Positions 39,902-48,441 of a stretch of 64,000 nt of DNA are shown in pieces. The stretch covers positions 1 through 64,000 of the forward strand of contig NZ_BAZG01000002.1 in the NCBI RefSeq assembly GCF_000964525.1, in the 5' to 3' direction. Below the pieces are notes generated by a model, which did not search any database, was not told the DNA's origin, and worked only from the letters and a program-made list of their open reading frames with translations. The DNA is from Anaeromyxobacter sp. PSR-1. GTDB taxonomy: Bacteria; Myxococcota; Myxococcia; Myxococcales; Anaeromyxobacteraceae. Every line of letters starts with the position of its first letter. The first letter of the stretch is position 1. The position numbers and the translations under genes were made by a program.

Positions 39902-41617
39902 ATGCCAGCCACTGCCAAGAAGGGCGCGGTGCGGAACGTGAAGCGCCGCCCAACCACGAAGCCGATCGCGGTCGCGCTGCTCGACGTCGGCGCCATCGAT
40001 CCCTCGCCGGACAACCGCCAGGCCGACCTCGACCTCGCTCCGCTCGTCGAGTCGGTCCGGACCTACGGGATCCAGATGCCGATCAAGGTCCGGCCAAAGG
40101 GCGACCGCTTCGAGATCGTCTTCGGCGAGCGGCGCTGGCGCGCCGCGAAGGAGCTCGGCCTGGATACGATCCCGGCCACGGTCGAGGACCTCACCGACGA
40201 GGAGGCGCAGGCGCGCCGCCTCCTCGAGAACACCCAGCGGAAGGACCCGCACGCGCTCGAGGAGGCCGAGGCCTACGAGCGGCTCCTCGTGATGCGCGAC
40301 CGGAGGGGCAAGGCGATCCACACCCCGGAGTCGATCGCGCAGGTCGCGGGACGCTCCCCGGCCCACATCTACAACCGCCTCAAGCTGACTGCGCTCGCCC
40401 CGGAGCTGCGCAAGGCGTTCTACGCGGGCGAGCTCACCGTCACCGGCGCGTTCCTCATCGCGCGCGGAATCCCGACCGCGCTCCAGGCCGAAGCCTGGGC
40501 GCGCATGAAGCGCTATGCCGAGGAGGAGGCGTACGACGACGAGCTCGACGACGGCGGGCACCTCGGCACCGCCGCCATCGAGACCGTGATCGAGCGGGAC
40601 TACGCCTTCCGGCTCGACGGCGCGCCGTTCCCGGTGGGCGACGCGGCGCTCGTGGCGGGCGCCGGTCCCTGCACCACCTGCCCGAAGCGCAGCGTGAACC
40701 AGCCCGCGCTCTTCTCCGAGCCCGACTGCAAGGACGTCTGCACCGACGTCGCTTGCTGGCGGACGAAGGTCGCCGCACTCGTCGACCGGGAGCGCCGCGA
40801 GGTGTTCGCTGCTGGCGGCACCGTGCTCCTCCAGGAGGAGTCGAGGCACGTCTTCAACGGCGGCACCACCCTCCCCTGGAACAGCCTCTGGATCGACCTC
40901 GACGCGGCCTGCCCGGAGCACCCGGACCGCCTACCGTGGCGCGAGCTGCTCGGCGATTTCTGCCCTCCGCCGGTGCTGGCCTTCACCTCGGCCGGGAAGC
41001 CGATGCGCCTCGCGAAGAAGGAAGAGGTCACCGACGCGCTCCTGCGGAACGGGAACGACCTCGGCGTGCTGCGCGCGCGGGCGGAGCCGGGCGACGCGGA
41101 CGATGGCGAGGAGCCGTTCGGGGACGTTTCGGACGCGCCTCGGACACCCTCGCCGGCGCAGGATCCCGCCGAGGCGCGCTTCGCCGCAGACGTCTCGCGA
41201 ATGAGCCGCCAGCGCATCCTGACTGCGGTCGTGGCCTCCGCCGAAGCGGCGCCGGCCGACGACAACCGGTTCGTAACGCTCGTCTACGAGACGATCCTCC
41301 ATGGCGGCTTCCACAACGCGGTCGTGGACGCCGTGAAGCGCCGCCTCGGCAAGGTACCGAAGGGCGAGCAGCCGGCGGCGGCGCTCGCCGCGATCGCGAC
41401 GACGATCGAGGCACCGGCGCTCAGAGGGCTCGTCCTCGAGCTGTGCCTGTCGCGCGCCGCCTACTTCGTCATGTCGAGCGAGAAGTACCCGCGCGACCTC
41501 GCTCGCGCCATCGAGGCCTACGGCATCGACGCCGCGGGCATCGAGAGGGCGGTCGCGGAGGAGCTCGGCGCGAAGCGCGCGGCTCACCTCGCCAAGGCGA
41601 GGCCCGCCGGCGCGTAG
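39902..41617 (+). CDS. parB: ParB/RepB/Spo0J-family partition-type protein
   Basis: A 571-aa protein. The ParB nuclease-like domain (residues 25-125) shows DPSPDNRQADLDLAPLVESV, FGERRWRAAKELG and the RLLENTQRKDPHALEEAEAY segment. A KorB-like HTH follows (ESIAQVAGRSPAHIYNRLKL). The rest is long and family-atypical, with a cysteine cluster (GPCTTCPKR, PDCKDVCTDVACW) likely to bind zinc. No parA is adjacent. In mobile elements such proteins stabilise the element or act as regulators. A perfect terminator lies downstream. Confidence 0.85.
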   Translation: MPATAKKGAVRNVKRRPTTKPIAVALLDVGAIDPSPDNRQADLDLAPLVESVRTYGIQMPIKVRPKGDRFEIVFGERRWRAAKELGLDTIPATVEDLTDEEAQARRLLENTQRKDPHALEEAEAYERLLVMRDRRGKAIHTPESIAQVAGRSPAHIYNRLKLTALAPELRKAFYAGELTVTGAFLIARGIPTALQAEAWARMKRYAEEEAYDDELDDGGHLGTAAIETVIERDYAFRLDGAPFPVGDAALVAGAGPCTTCPKRSVNQPALFSEPDCKDVCTDVACWRTKVAALVDRERREVFAAGGTVLLQEESRHVFNGGTTLPWNSLWIDLDAACPEHPDRLPWRELLGDFCPPPVLAFTSAGKPMRLAKKEEVTDALLRNGNDLGVLRARAEPGDADDGEEPFGDVSDAPRTPSPAQDPAEARFAADVSRMSRQRILTAVVASAEAAPADDNRFVTLVYETILHGGFHNAVVDAVKRRLGKVPKGEQPAAALAAIATTIEAPALRGLVLELCLSRAAYFVMSSEKYPRDLARAIEAYGIDAAGIERAVAEELGAKRAAHLAKARPAGA

Positions 41618-41707
41618 CGCTCGAGCCGCTGCGGGAAGCGTTGCACCCGCGCGGCGCGCCCGTTTCGTTGTGCGGTGGGCGTGTCCTCCCTGTCACGGCC
41701 GACCGCG

Positions 41708-41742
41708 GGCCCCCGGGGCAGCTGCCCCGGGGGCCTCTTCTC
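41708..41742 (+). terminator. terminator after parB
   Basis: A perfect 28-base palindrome of G/C blocks (41708-41735, arms of GGCCCCCGGGGCA type), followed by TCTTCTC. It could act in both directions. Confidence 0.65.
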
Positions 41743-41803
41743 GTGAGAAGGCACGCGAGCCTGGCCGGTCCGCCGCCGAGTTCGGTTCCCACCTCCCCGC
41801 GTC

Positions 41804-41843
41804 GGCACCGCCGCCTCCCTCACCGGGAAGGCGGCGCGGTGCC
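41804..41843. repeat. leader hairpin, variant A (before radC)
   Basis: Inverted repeat GGCACCGCCGCC / GGCGGCGCGGTGCC with a 14-base loop, 24 bases before the radC ATG. Confidence 0.65.
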
Positions 41844-41867
41844 GCCAGCACACAGACGAGGTGGCCC

Positions 41868-42539
41868 ATGGAGTCGAAGACTGTCGAAACGCCTACCGCT
41901 CACGAGCGCCTGGAGCAGCTCGGAGCGCGCGCCCTCTCGGACGCCGAGCTCGTCGCGGTCCTGCTCGGCCCCACGGCCGGCGCGAACAACGTGCGCGACG
42001 CCGCGATCCGCTTGCTCGACGAGAGGCCGCTCCCCGAGATCGCGTGGGCCTCCACCGACGATCTCCGCCAGATGACCGGGATCGGGCCGGCGCGCGCGGC
42101 GGCGCTCGTCGCCGCGTTCGAGCTCGGCCGGCGCGGGGCATGGGCGCCGCCGAAGCGCGGGGAACGCCTCCAGGATCCCGCGCGCGTGTACGAGTTGCTC
42201 CGCGACGTCGCGCACGCCGAGCGTGAGCAGTTCCACGTTGTGCTCCTCGACGTGCGCTGCCGGCTCATCAAGACGGCGAAGATCTCCGAGGGCTCGCTTA
42301 CCCAGTGCCCGGTGGCGCCCCGCGACGTCCTCCGCGAGGCACTGCGCGTCGGCGCGCACGGAGTCATCTTCGCGCACAATCATCCCAGCGGATCCGCCGA
42401 CCCGTCGCCGGAAGACCATGACCTCACGGAGCGTCTCAGGGCGGCGTCCGAGCTGGTCGGGTTGACGGCAAGGGACCATCTGATCGTCGCGAGCGGCGGG
42501 TACTACTCGTTCGTCGAGGCCGGCCGCTGGCGCAGGTGA
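41868..42539 (+). CDS. radC: RadC-family JAB/JAMM protein
   Basis: A 223-aa RadC (DUF2466) protein. The N-terminal HhH-like region has LSDAELVAVLLGP and DDLRQMTGIGPARAAAL. The C-terminal JAMM metalloprotease-like motif is HNHPSGSADPSPED near residue 169, with the upstream glutamate. RadC proteins are common in mobile elements. Their biochemical role is unsettled, and a DNA-repair role is disputed. Note the ubiquitin-like operon 240 bases away: JAB domains are deubiquitinase-like in such systems, although this one is of RadC type. Confidence 0.87.
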   Translation: MESKTVETPTAHERLEQLGARALSDAELVAVLLGPTAGANNVRDAAIRLLDERPLPEIAWASTDDLRQMTGIGPARAAALVAAFELGRRGAWAPPKRGERLQDPARVYELLRDVAHAEREQFHVVLLDVRCRLIKTAKISEGSLTQCPVAPRDVLREALRVGAHGVIFAHNHPSGSADPSPEDHDLTERLRAASELVGLTARDHLIVASGGYYSFVEAGRWRR

Positions 42540-42567
42540 ACGCCGCACCGTCTCCCCTTCGCTCGAG

Positions 42568-42604
42568 GGCACCGCGCCGCGCATCGGCCAGGCCGCGCGG
42601 TGCC
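42568..42604. repeat. hairpin, variant A (after radC)
   Basis: Inverted repeat GGCACCGCGC / GCGCGGTGCC with a 17-base spacer, flanked by TCTCCCC on the left and GCTCGTTC on the right, just as in the copy at 46298. Unlike the others it is not followed by a plus-strand gene, so a gene may have been lost or replaced when the ubiquitin-like operon inserted. Confidence 0.6.
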
Positions 42605-42782
42605 GGCGCTCGTTCGCCAGCGACATCGTGGTGGTCCGGACCGTCATCTCCTTAGGCACGCGTGGTTCGATTCCGTGGGCGCCGTCGCGTCACGACACTT
42701 GAGTGATGCACTCGCTCCACAACATTTCCGACCGGACTCCGACGAGGGTCGCGTGCCGCAGACCCCGTGAACCTGACGGCGA

Positions 42783-43214
42783 TCAGTCCTTGTGAAGCCA
42801 GCGCCGCAGTCGGACCCGGAGCGGGCTGCTGCTGCCCGCGCTCTGTTCCGTGTGGACGTCGCGATCGGTCGAGGCGTCTTCGCGATCGATGAACGCGCGC
42901 GCCTTGGCTCGGCGCTTTCCAGTCTTCTTCGCTCCGGCGTCCTCGTACCAGCCGGCCCAGTGGACCCTGTTGTTCTTTATCCAGTAGTGCGAACGGCATG
43001 GTAGCGCCCGGTTGCCGATCGAGGGGTGCAACGAGACCGATTGGCCGTCGAAGATGAGCTGCCAGCCATGCGGCGAGAGTGGGGTGACGACCTCATGGCC
43101 GCAGCCGCAACAGCACTTGTGGATGACCGTCGAGAACGGGATCGAGACATACACGACCCCGTCCTCGAGGTCCTCGGGCACCTGGTCCACGAACCTGTGA
43201 ACGACCGCGCTCAC
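42783..43214 (-). CDS. DUF6527-family protein of ubiquitin-like operon
   Basis: A 143-aa protein that I associate with the DUF6527 family. The core has a dense cysteine motif (HKCCCGCGHEVVTPLSP), then GWQLIFDGQSVSLHPSIGN and PCRSHYWIKNNRVHWAGW with conserved Cys, His and Trp. Such genes are recurrent partners of Multi-ubiquitin/ThiF operons, and the Cys/His pattern suggests a metal-binding fold or a peptidase-like role. The GTG start overlaps the E1 gene stop (GTGA). The basic C-terminal 45 residues are low-complexity. Confidence 0.7.
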   Translation of the reverse strand: MSAVVHRFVDQVPEDLEDGVVYVSIPFSTVIHKCCCGCGHEVVTPLSPHGWQLIFDGQSVSLHPSIGNRALPCRSHYWIKNNRVHWAGWYEDAGAKKTGKRRAKARAFIDREDASTDRDVHTEQSAGSSSPLRVRLRRWLHKD

Positions 43215-44389
43215 TTGTCCTCGCTCAGCAGCTGGTTCACGTTGATGCTGAAGAGGCTCGTGTGCTCACGCTCGACGTCGTTGTAGAACCCGTACAGCTT
43301 CTTCCACTTCAACACCGCGAGCGCCGCGTTCAGCATGTTGAGCTCGGCGATCTGGATGTTCGATGCGTAGTCGTCGTCCGGGCCATCGACGAAGGGGACC
43401 CGTCGCTTGACGTGATCGCGCTTCACGCCCGTGCTGAGCGTCGTCCGAACGACACCCACGAGCGCACCGCCCTCGGCGCTGACACCCATACCGACGTCGA
43501 TAAACGAGAGCCCGCGCGCCTCCATCTGCGCGTACAGCGACTCCTTCACGAGCCCCCGGTCGATGCAGACGAACACGAAGTCGAGCCCCAGGACGTGCTC
43601 GACGTTGGACGAGTCCACGTACGTCGCGTGCGAGACGATCTTCTTGTGCATGCGGCCGTACAGCTCCTTCAAGTACTCCGTCTTCAGCGGCTTGCGGCGG
43701 AGCTCCTCCAGCGACGGTGCACCGGGGGCCCTGAACGCGTTGTGCTGAAGGAACTCGTCTCCGTCGAAGAGGTGAATCTCGCGAACCGGCGTCTTCGCGA
43801 CGAGATCCAGGATGTATGCCCCCGTTCCACCGAGGCCGATGATCCCGATCTTGAGCGGCTTCAGCTTCTCGGTGATGGCCACGATCCCGGCCCTGCTCGT
43901 CGCCGTGTCGACGTAGTGGAGCACCGACCCCTCGTCGGCGCTCTCCTCCGTCACCGGCACCCACGTCCGCGCCGTGGCCTCGGGGTCGATGGCCCGCGCG
44001 GGCGCTGAGATGATCTCGATGTATCGGGTCATCTTCGCGTAGTAGTCCGGATACCCGTCCGGCGGCTTGCACGAGAATGAGTGCGCCGAGACGAGGCCCT
44101 TCGCCAGCTCGTGGTGGCCAGTCTGGTGCTTGATCTGCGCGATCTCGACGCCGTCCTTGGTGCACGGGTGCTCGCCGTCGAAGTGGACGACGTGGGTGTT
44201 CGGCGTGGCCGCAACGCCCTCCGTGTCGACGTTGAGGTTCGAGATGAGGCTCCCGAACCGAACCTCCCGCTTCGAGTTGACGTACGGCACGTGCGAAACG
44301 ACGAGGTGCTCGGACTGGATCCGAACCTCATACCCTTCGTCCCTGAGGCGCTTCAGATCGGGGCTACGAGCGAGTGGTGAAGGCGACAT
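43211..44389 (-). CDS. ThiF/E1-like adenylyltransferase with N-terminal E2-like region
   Basis: A 392-aa protein. Residues 180-390 are a ThiF/E1 activating domain: IGIIGLGGTGAYILDLVAKT (nucleotide loop), VREIHLFDGDEFLQHNAFRAPGAPS, and FVFVCIDRG with a possible active cysteine. The N-terminal 170 residues (HLVVSHVPYVNSKREVRFG, then GYPDYYAKMTRYIEI) match the domain usually joined to E1 in Multi-ubiquitin operons (DUF6791, perhaps E2-like). It would adenylate the C-terminus of the ubiquitin-like partner encoded immediately upstream, whose gene it overlaps by 26 bases. Confidence 0.85.
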   Translation of the reverse strand: MSPSPLARSPDLKRLRDEGYEVRIQSEHLVVSHVPYVNSKREVRFGSLISNLNVDTEGVAATPNTHVVHFDGEHPCTKDGVEIAQIKHQTGHHELAKGLVSAHSFSCKPPDGYPDYYAKMTRYIEIISAPARAIDPEATARTWVPVTEESADEGSVLHYVDTATSRAGIVAITEKLKPLKIGIIGLGGTGAYILDLVAKTPVREIHLFDGDEFLQHNAFRAPGAPSLEELRRKPLKTEYLKELYGRMHKKIVSHATYVDSSNVEHVLGLDFVFVCIDRGLVKESLYAQMEARGLSFIDVGMGVSAEGGALVGVVRTTLSTGVKRDHVKRRVPFVDGPDDDYASNIQIAELNMLNAALAVLKWKKLYGFYNDVEREHTSLFSINVNQLLSEDK

Positions 44390-44654
44390 TGAAGTGCATT
44401 CCCTTCTTGAGCTTGACCGTGTCGCCGTCGACCATGCTGCCTCCGGGCTTGTTCGCCTCGCCGTAGGTGTAGGTCACGGTGTAGACGGTGTTCGGGTTCT
44501 GGAACGCGTCCGCGAAGGCGAGCTTCACGACGTCCGTGTAGGAGATCTCCTTCCCGGTCGCGGTCTTCGACCGCGAGTTGACGAAGATCTCGACCTCCTT
44601 CGTCTGCCCGGGCGCCTCGGAGGAGGTCGACTGGTTGTTATCGGGGGTGTTCAT
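44364..44654 (-). CDS. Multi-ubiquitin domain protein (ubiquitin-like modifier)
   Basis: A 96-aa protein with one Multi_ubiq-type beta-grasp domain after a polar N-terminal tail. The pattern includes EIFVNSRSKTATGKEISYTD, a VVKLAF helix, VYTVTYTYGEANKPGGSMVDG and KKGMHFNVAFTTRS at the C-terminus. It lacks a GG end, as is usual for this family. It is the first gene of the E1/DUF6527 operon and should be the protein or peptide tag. A single repeat makes it one of the simplest forms. Confidence 0.85.
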   Translation of the reverse strand: MNTPDNNQSTSSEAPGQTKEVEIFVNSRSKTATGKEISYTDVVKLAFADAFQNPNTVYTVTYTYGEANKPGGSMVDGDTVKLKKGMHFNVAFTTRS

Positions 44655-44735
44655 GGTCGGTTCTTCCTTTCGTGTTACGTGGGGTGCTGGTTGGCGTAAC
44701 TACTTGTCCTCACTGCCTCGATCGGCGATACTCTG

Positions 44736-44829
44736 GTGTCTGGATGGGCAACGGACGACCCGGAATGTCTGAGCTACGTGCCACAACGACATCTAAGTGC
44801 GCCGGTGCTATCGTTGTCCATCCAGACAA
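44736..44829. promoter_or_regulatory. twin operators of XRE repressor
   Basis: Two copies of one 17-base site face each other across 58 bases in the divergent promoter region. Copy 2 (44814-44829) is TTGTCCATCCAGACAA, itself a palindrome TTGTC-N6-GACAA. Copy 1 (44736-44751, minus strand) is TTGCCCATCCAGACAC. They flank the region where both promoters must lie. Control by the HTH protein at 44869 is inferred. Confidence 0.65.
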
Positions 44830-44868
44830 CACACTAAAACTTGCTTTACGACCTGTCAAGGAGGCCAC

Positions 44869-45261
44869 GTGTCCGCACCAGCGCTGGGTTCCGTTCTTCG
44901 TGCGCTGAGAGAGAAGAGAGGGCTCTCGTTACGGGAGCTTGGGCAACTTGCGGAGGTGGACCACGCTTACATCCATCGGCTGGAAACCGGCGCGAAGGAG
45001 TCGCCGTCCGAGGAGGTTCTTGGGAAGCTCGCGCGAGCGTTGAAGGCCGAGAAGCGCCAGACGCAGATACTTCGATACCTCGCGGATCACCCGGACGCGG
45101 ACGCCGGCCTAGTGATGCACGTTCTCGAGGATGAGAGCGTCACCTACGACGAATTCGCGGGCGCTGCGAGCATGGCGTTTCGTGGAAGCAGCCGCCCCGA
45201 CTATGGGAAGATGATCGAGCGAGTCCGCAGGTTCCTGGAGGAAGAAGACGGTCGTGGATGA
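44869..45261 (+). CDS. XRE-family HTH repressor
   Basis: A 130-aa regulator with a lambda-repressor-like HTH in its first 70 residues (LGSVLRALREKRGLSLRELG, then HAYIHRLETGAKESPSEEVLGKLARAL). A C-terminal part may include a protease-sensitive linker. The GTG start at 44869 follows AAGGAGG. It overlaps the ImmA/IrrE gene by 8 bases. Such pairs repress phage or defence genes until the peptidase cleaves the repressor; CapH-CapP beside CBASS is the closest characterised parallel. Confidence 0.85.
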   Translation: MSAPALGSVLRALREKRGLSLRELGQLAEVDHAYIHRLETGAKESPSEEVLGKLARALKAEKRQTQILRYLADHPDADAGLVMHVLEDESVTYDEFAGAASMAFRGSSRPDYGKMIERVRRFLEEEDGRG

Positions 45262-46117
45262 ATTCATCGCCATCGTGAGAGCGCGTGAGTTCGTCCGGAA
45301 GACTCGGCCGGACGCTGTCCCCGTCTCCGTGAAGCAGTACGCGGCCGAGATCGGCGCGGGGATCAAGTACGACCACGACCTCCCCCCCGACGAGGCTGGT
45401 GGTTCTTTCGAGGCGAAGGGGAAGCGCTGCATCTACGTGAACGCGCACGACGGGAGCGCACGGCAACGATTCACGGTGTGCCACGAGATCGCGCATTTCG
45501 TGCTGGGGCTTCCCTCGGAACATCAGGGGTCCCCGTCGTGGAGCTACGCGAAGCGACCACCGAACGAGATCTGGTGTGACGTTTTTGCGGCGGAGCTCCT
45601 TCTCCCGATCATCCTGTTCAAGCAGCGAGTCGACGACGCCGAGGTGAGCCTCGCATCGGTCGAAACACTCGCGGAGGAGTTCAACGCCTCCTTCTCCGCG
45701 ACGGGCTCTCGGTTCGCGGCCGTCGGGGAAGCCCCGTGCGCCTTTGTGCTCGCCGAAGGGGGAGTCGTGCGCTACGCCTCGAGATCAAAGGCCCTGCGCG
45801 ATGCCTTCGGGAAGATCCCCGCGGGGAGCAAGCTTCCTCGGGGATCGCTGTCCGAGCGCGTGCGCCAAGGCCGAGCTCCCGGTGGTCCCGAAGAATGCGA
45901 TGCCGACCTCTGGCTCGGTCAATGGGAGCGCGGTGGCGTTCTGCTGGAAGACGCCCGGCATCTCCAGACGTGGGACCAGACGCTGACGCTTCTCTGGTTC
46001 GAGTACGAGGAGCTTCCGGAGGGGGACTCACGCGCGGCAGGTGGCCGCGACGATGAGGCCGCCCTGGAGGAACTGGACGGCACCCTGCCGTGGCCAGGCA
46101 AGAAGCGTCGCAGGTAA
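45254..46117 (+). CDS. ImmA/IrrE-type metallopeptidase
   Basis: A 287-aa protein with the zincin motif HEIAH (77-81) in FTVCHEIAHFVLG. A third ligand region follows (NEIWCDVFAAELLLP), then a C-terminal sensor-like domain of about 140 residues. Family members cleave XRE repressors after damage or another signal. The GTG start at 45254 overlaps the XRE gene, so they form one unit. It is divergent from the ubiquitin-like operon. Confidence 0.87.
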   Translation: MDEFIAIVRAREFVRKTRPDAVPVSVKQYAAEIGAGIKYDHDLPPDEAGGSFEAKGKRCIYVNAHDGSARQRFTVCHEIAHFVLGLPSEHQGSPSWSYAKRPPNEIWCDVFAAELLLPIILFKQRVDDAEVSLASVETLAEEFNASFSATGSRFAAVGEAPCAFVLAEGGVVRYASRSKALRDAFGKIPAGSKLPRGSLSERVRQGRAPGGPEECDADLWLGQWERGGVLLEDARHLQTWDQTLTLLWFEYEELPEGDSRAAGGRDDEAALEELDGTLPWPGKKRRR

Positions 46118-46297
46118 GGTCGGAGCGCTGGCGGTAGTTCGGTTCTGATGGAAACCCGCCCACGGTGCAGGGCGGAGATCGACAGTTCCGGCATCTTCAC
46201 CGTGGCCGAGGTGACGGCACGATCGATCGCACGGTTAAGCTGGCTCTACTCGATCGCTGGCGCAGATGAGCCTCGCACCCTCTCCCCCCCGCTGGCG

Positions 46298-46336
46298 GGC
46301 ACCGCGCCGCCTCGCGCAGGCGCGCGGCGCGGTGCC
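46298..46336. repeat. leader hairpin, variant A (before 46366)
   Basis: Perfect 13-bp inverted repeat GGCACCGCGCCGC / GCGGCGCGGTGCC, flanked by TCTCCCC and GCTCGTTC, 29 bases before an ATG. Confidence 0.65.
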
Positions 46337-46365
46337 GCGCTCGTTCCCACGGGGAGATCGCAGCC

Positions 46366-47241
46366 ATGAGCCTCTCGCTCATCCGTAGCAATCTACAGAC
46401 CGCCGGCGAACACGTCGGCGACATGCTCTGGTGGACGCTCGAGGACGCCAGGATCAGCAGGGACCGGCTGGAGGAGGTCTGGCTGGGGGCCGGGCTCTCC
46501 ACCGCGCTCCTGCCGGAGCCGCCCACGCCCGAGAAGGCGCTCAGGACCGCCGTCCGGGAGGCCCAGGTCGGCCAGCAGGGGCACCTCATCCGCCTCGGCA
46601 AGGAGGACGACGACGAGCTCGTCTTCGCGGTCGTCGAGGAGCAGCGCGACGCCTCGGGCAACATGAGCTACCGCCAGGAGGCCCGGATCGTCCTCCGGCG
46701 GCTCGTGACGCCGTTCCTCGCGAGCGACGCCCCCGACCACGACATCGTCCGCGCTGTTCGCGAGCGCTACGAGCGCCTCCTCAGCACCCACACGCCCGAC
46801 GACGTCCGTCGTGCGCTGGTGAAGACCCTGGCCGCGTGCGCAGCCGTGACGCTCCGCGAGCACGGCGGCGTCTACTGGGTCCCTGCGCCGTTCGCCGACA
46901 CGCTGCGCCGGCTGCAGGTGGCGGTCGCAGGGATCGGGGCCAGCAGGATCGACGTCGTCCCCATTCACGCGACCCCCGAGGCGGCGAAGGCGCTGGGCGA
47001 CGCGGCGCGCTCGGCGCTCGAGGAGGACCTCGCGATCCTCTCCTCCGAGATCGAAGCGTTCCTCCAGGAGCCACCCGACCGCGTGTCGACCCGACCCCGG
47101 CGCCTCGCCACCTTCGACGAGCTGCGCGCGAAGGCGAGCCTCTACCACTCCGTGCTCCAGGTTCAGGTTTCCGACCTCGACGCGAAGCTCGACGAGCTCA
47201 CGCGGCACGTCGAGGGCCTCCTCCAGGCGAAGGCGTCCTGA
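46366..47241 (+). CDS. hypothetical partner of MoxR-VWA pair
   Basis: A 291-aa soluble protein. It begins IRSNLQTAGEHVGDMLWWTL and is mostly helical, with a central segment HGGVYWVPAPFADTLRRLQ. A C-terminal half suggests coiled coil. It precedes a MoxR AAA+ gene and a VWA gene and is probably their substrate or adaptor. I cannot assign a named family with confidence. The ATG follows GGGGAGA and a leader hairpin. Confidence 0.6.
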   Translation: MSLSLIRSNLQTAGEHVGDMLWWTLEDARISRDRLEEVWLGAGLSTALLPEPPTPEKALRTAVREAQVGQQGHLIRLGKEDDDELVFAVVEEQRDASGNMSYRQEARIVLRRLVTPFLASDAPDHDIVRAVRERYERLLSTHTPDDVRRALVKTLAACAAVTLREHGGVYWVPAPFADTLRRLQVAVAGIGASRIDVVPIHATPEAAKALGDAARSALEEDLAILSSEIEAFLQEPPDRVSTRPRRLATFDELRAKASLYHSVLQVQVSDLDAKLDELTRHVEGLLQAKAS

Positions 47242-47268
47242 GCCCTCAGCCGTCCCAGGAGTCACGAC

Positions 47269-48441
47269 ATGACCCAGAACGCCATCTCCACGAGTGCCGC
47301 CGCTGCTCTCGCCCCACTTCACCAGCTCCGCCAGGAGCTCAACGCTCGCTTCCCCGAACGCCGTGAGGTGATCGAAGGCGCACTGTGCGCCGTGCTCGCC
47401 GGCGAGCACGTGTTGCTCCTCGGTCCGCCAGGTACCGCGAAAAGCGCGCTCGTGCGCGCCCTCGCCCAGGCATTCGGCGGGAGCTACTTCGAGCGGCTCC
47501 TCACCAAGTTCTCGACGCCGGAGGAGCTCTTCGGGCCCATCAGCCTCAGGGCGCTCGAGCAGGACCGCTACGCCCGCGTCGTCACGGGCAAGCTGCCCGA
47601 GGCGCAGTTCGCCTTCGTCGACGAGGTCTTCAAGGCGAACTCGGCCATCCTGAACAGCCTCCTCGCCGCCATGAACGAGCGCCTCTTCCACAACGACGGC
47701 GCGCCACTCACCATGCCGCTCGTGAGCCTCTTCGGCGCGTCGAACGAGCTGCCGGACGGGAAGGAGCTGGAGGCGCTCTTCGACCGCTTCCTGCTGCGGT
47801 TCGACGTCCAGTACCTCCGCCGTCCGGCGAGCTTCCGCACCGTCGTGACCGGGCCCGAGCCCGGCGTCGCGACCGGCTTCCCGTTCCAGGCGCTCCTCGA
47901 CGCGCAAGCGGCGGCCGCGAGCGTCACCGTCACGGACGCCACGGTGGACGCCCTCGTCGCGGTCCGAGACGCCTGCACGGCCGAGGGGATCGTCGCCTCC
48001 GACCGGCGCTGGAAGAAGAGCCTGCGCGTCGTCCAGGCGCACGCGTTCCTCTCCGGAGAGCTCGCCACCACGCCCGAGGACCTCCTCGTCCTCGTGGACG
48101 CGCTCTGGCGCGAACCGAAGGAGCGCCCGAAGGTCGCGCGACTCGTGGGGGAGCTGGCCGATCCGGTGAGCGCCAAGGCCGCCGAGATCCTGGACGCCGC
48201 CCGCGAGACGGCCGCGAAAGTTGCCGGGCTCCGGTCCTCGGACCGCAAGGCGTACATCGCCAGCGCGGCGCAGGCGCTCGACGACTTCAAGGCGCAGCAG
48301 GTTCGCTTGGTGGAACTCGCGCGCGGCGCTGGGCCGCGTGCGAAGGCGACGCTCGCCGACGCCGGTCAGGAGATCGCGCAGCTCCACTCGGACCTTGCGC
48401 GGTCCGTGACGCGCGGGCTCGGCCTGGGAGGGGCTCGCTGA
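47269..48441 (+). CDS. MoxR-family AAA+ ATPase (RavA-like)
   Basis: A 390-aa AAA+ ATPase of the MoxR/RavA class. It has Walker A (LLLGPPGTAKSALVRAL, about residues 44-51), Walker B (FAFVDEVFKANSAILN), sensor 1 (FGASNEL) and an arginine-finger region near FDRFLLRF. The C-terminal part is helical. MoxR ATPases act as chaperones with VWA partners; such a partner follows with a TGATG overlap. Part of the plus-strand ICE cargo. Confidence 0.88.
   Translation: MTQNAISTSAAAALAPLHQLRQELNARFPERREVIEGALCAVLAGEHVLLLGPPGTAKSALVRALAQAFGGSYFERLLTKFSTPEELFGPISLRALEQDRYARVVTGKLPEAQFAFVDEVFKANSAILNSLLAAMNERLFHNDGAPLTMPLVSLFGASNELPDGKELEALFDRFLLRFDVQYLRRPASFRTVVTGPEPGVATGFPFQALLDAQAAAASVTVTDATVDALVAVRDACTAEGIVASDRRWKKSLRVVQAHAFLSGELATTPEDLLVLVDALWREPKERPKVARLVGELADPVSAKAAEILDAARETAAKVAGLRSSDRKAYIASAAQALDDFKAQQVRLVELARGAGPRAKATLADAGQEIAQLHSDLARSVTRGLGLGGAR

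Noticed and set aside
41708-41735. Perfect palindrome after parB as a recombination or attachment site
   Set aside because: Position after a stop codon and the trailing pyrimidine run fit a terminator better, and no integrase gene is in the window.
41868-42539. RadC as the dedicated peptidase of the neighbouring ubiquitin-like operon
   Set aside because: It is on the opposite strand with its own leader hairpin and has the RadC rather than the deubiquitinase-type JAB layout, so it is more likely an ICE gene.
46393-48387. Minus-strand open frame of over 600 codons opposite the MoxR gene
   Set aside because: Shadow of the MoxR and adaptor genes; no start site or motif supports it.
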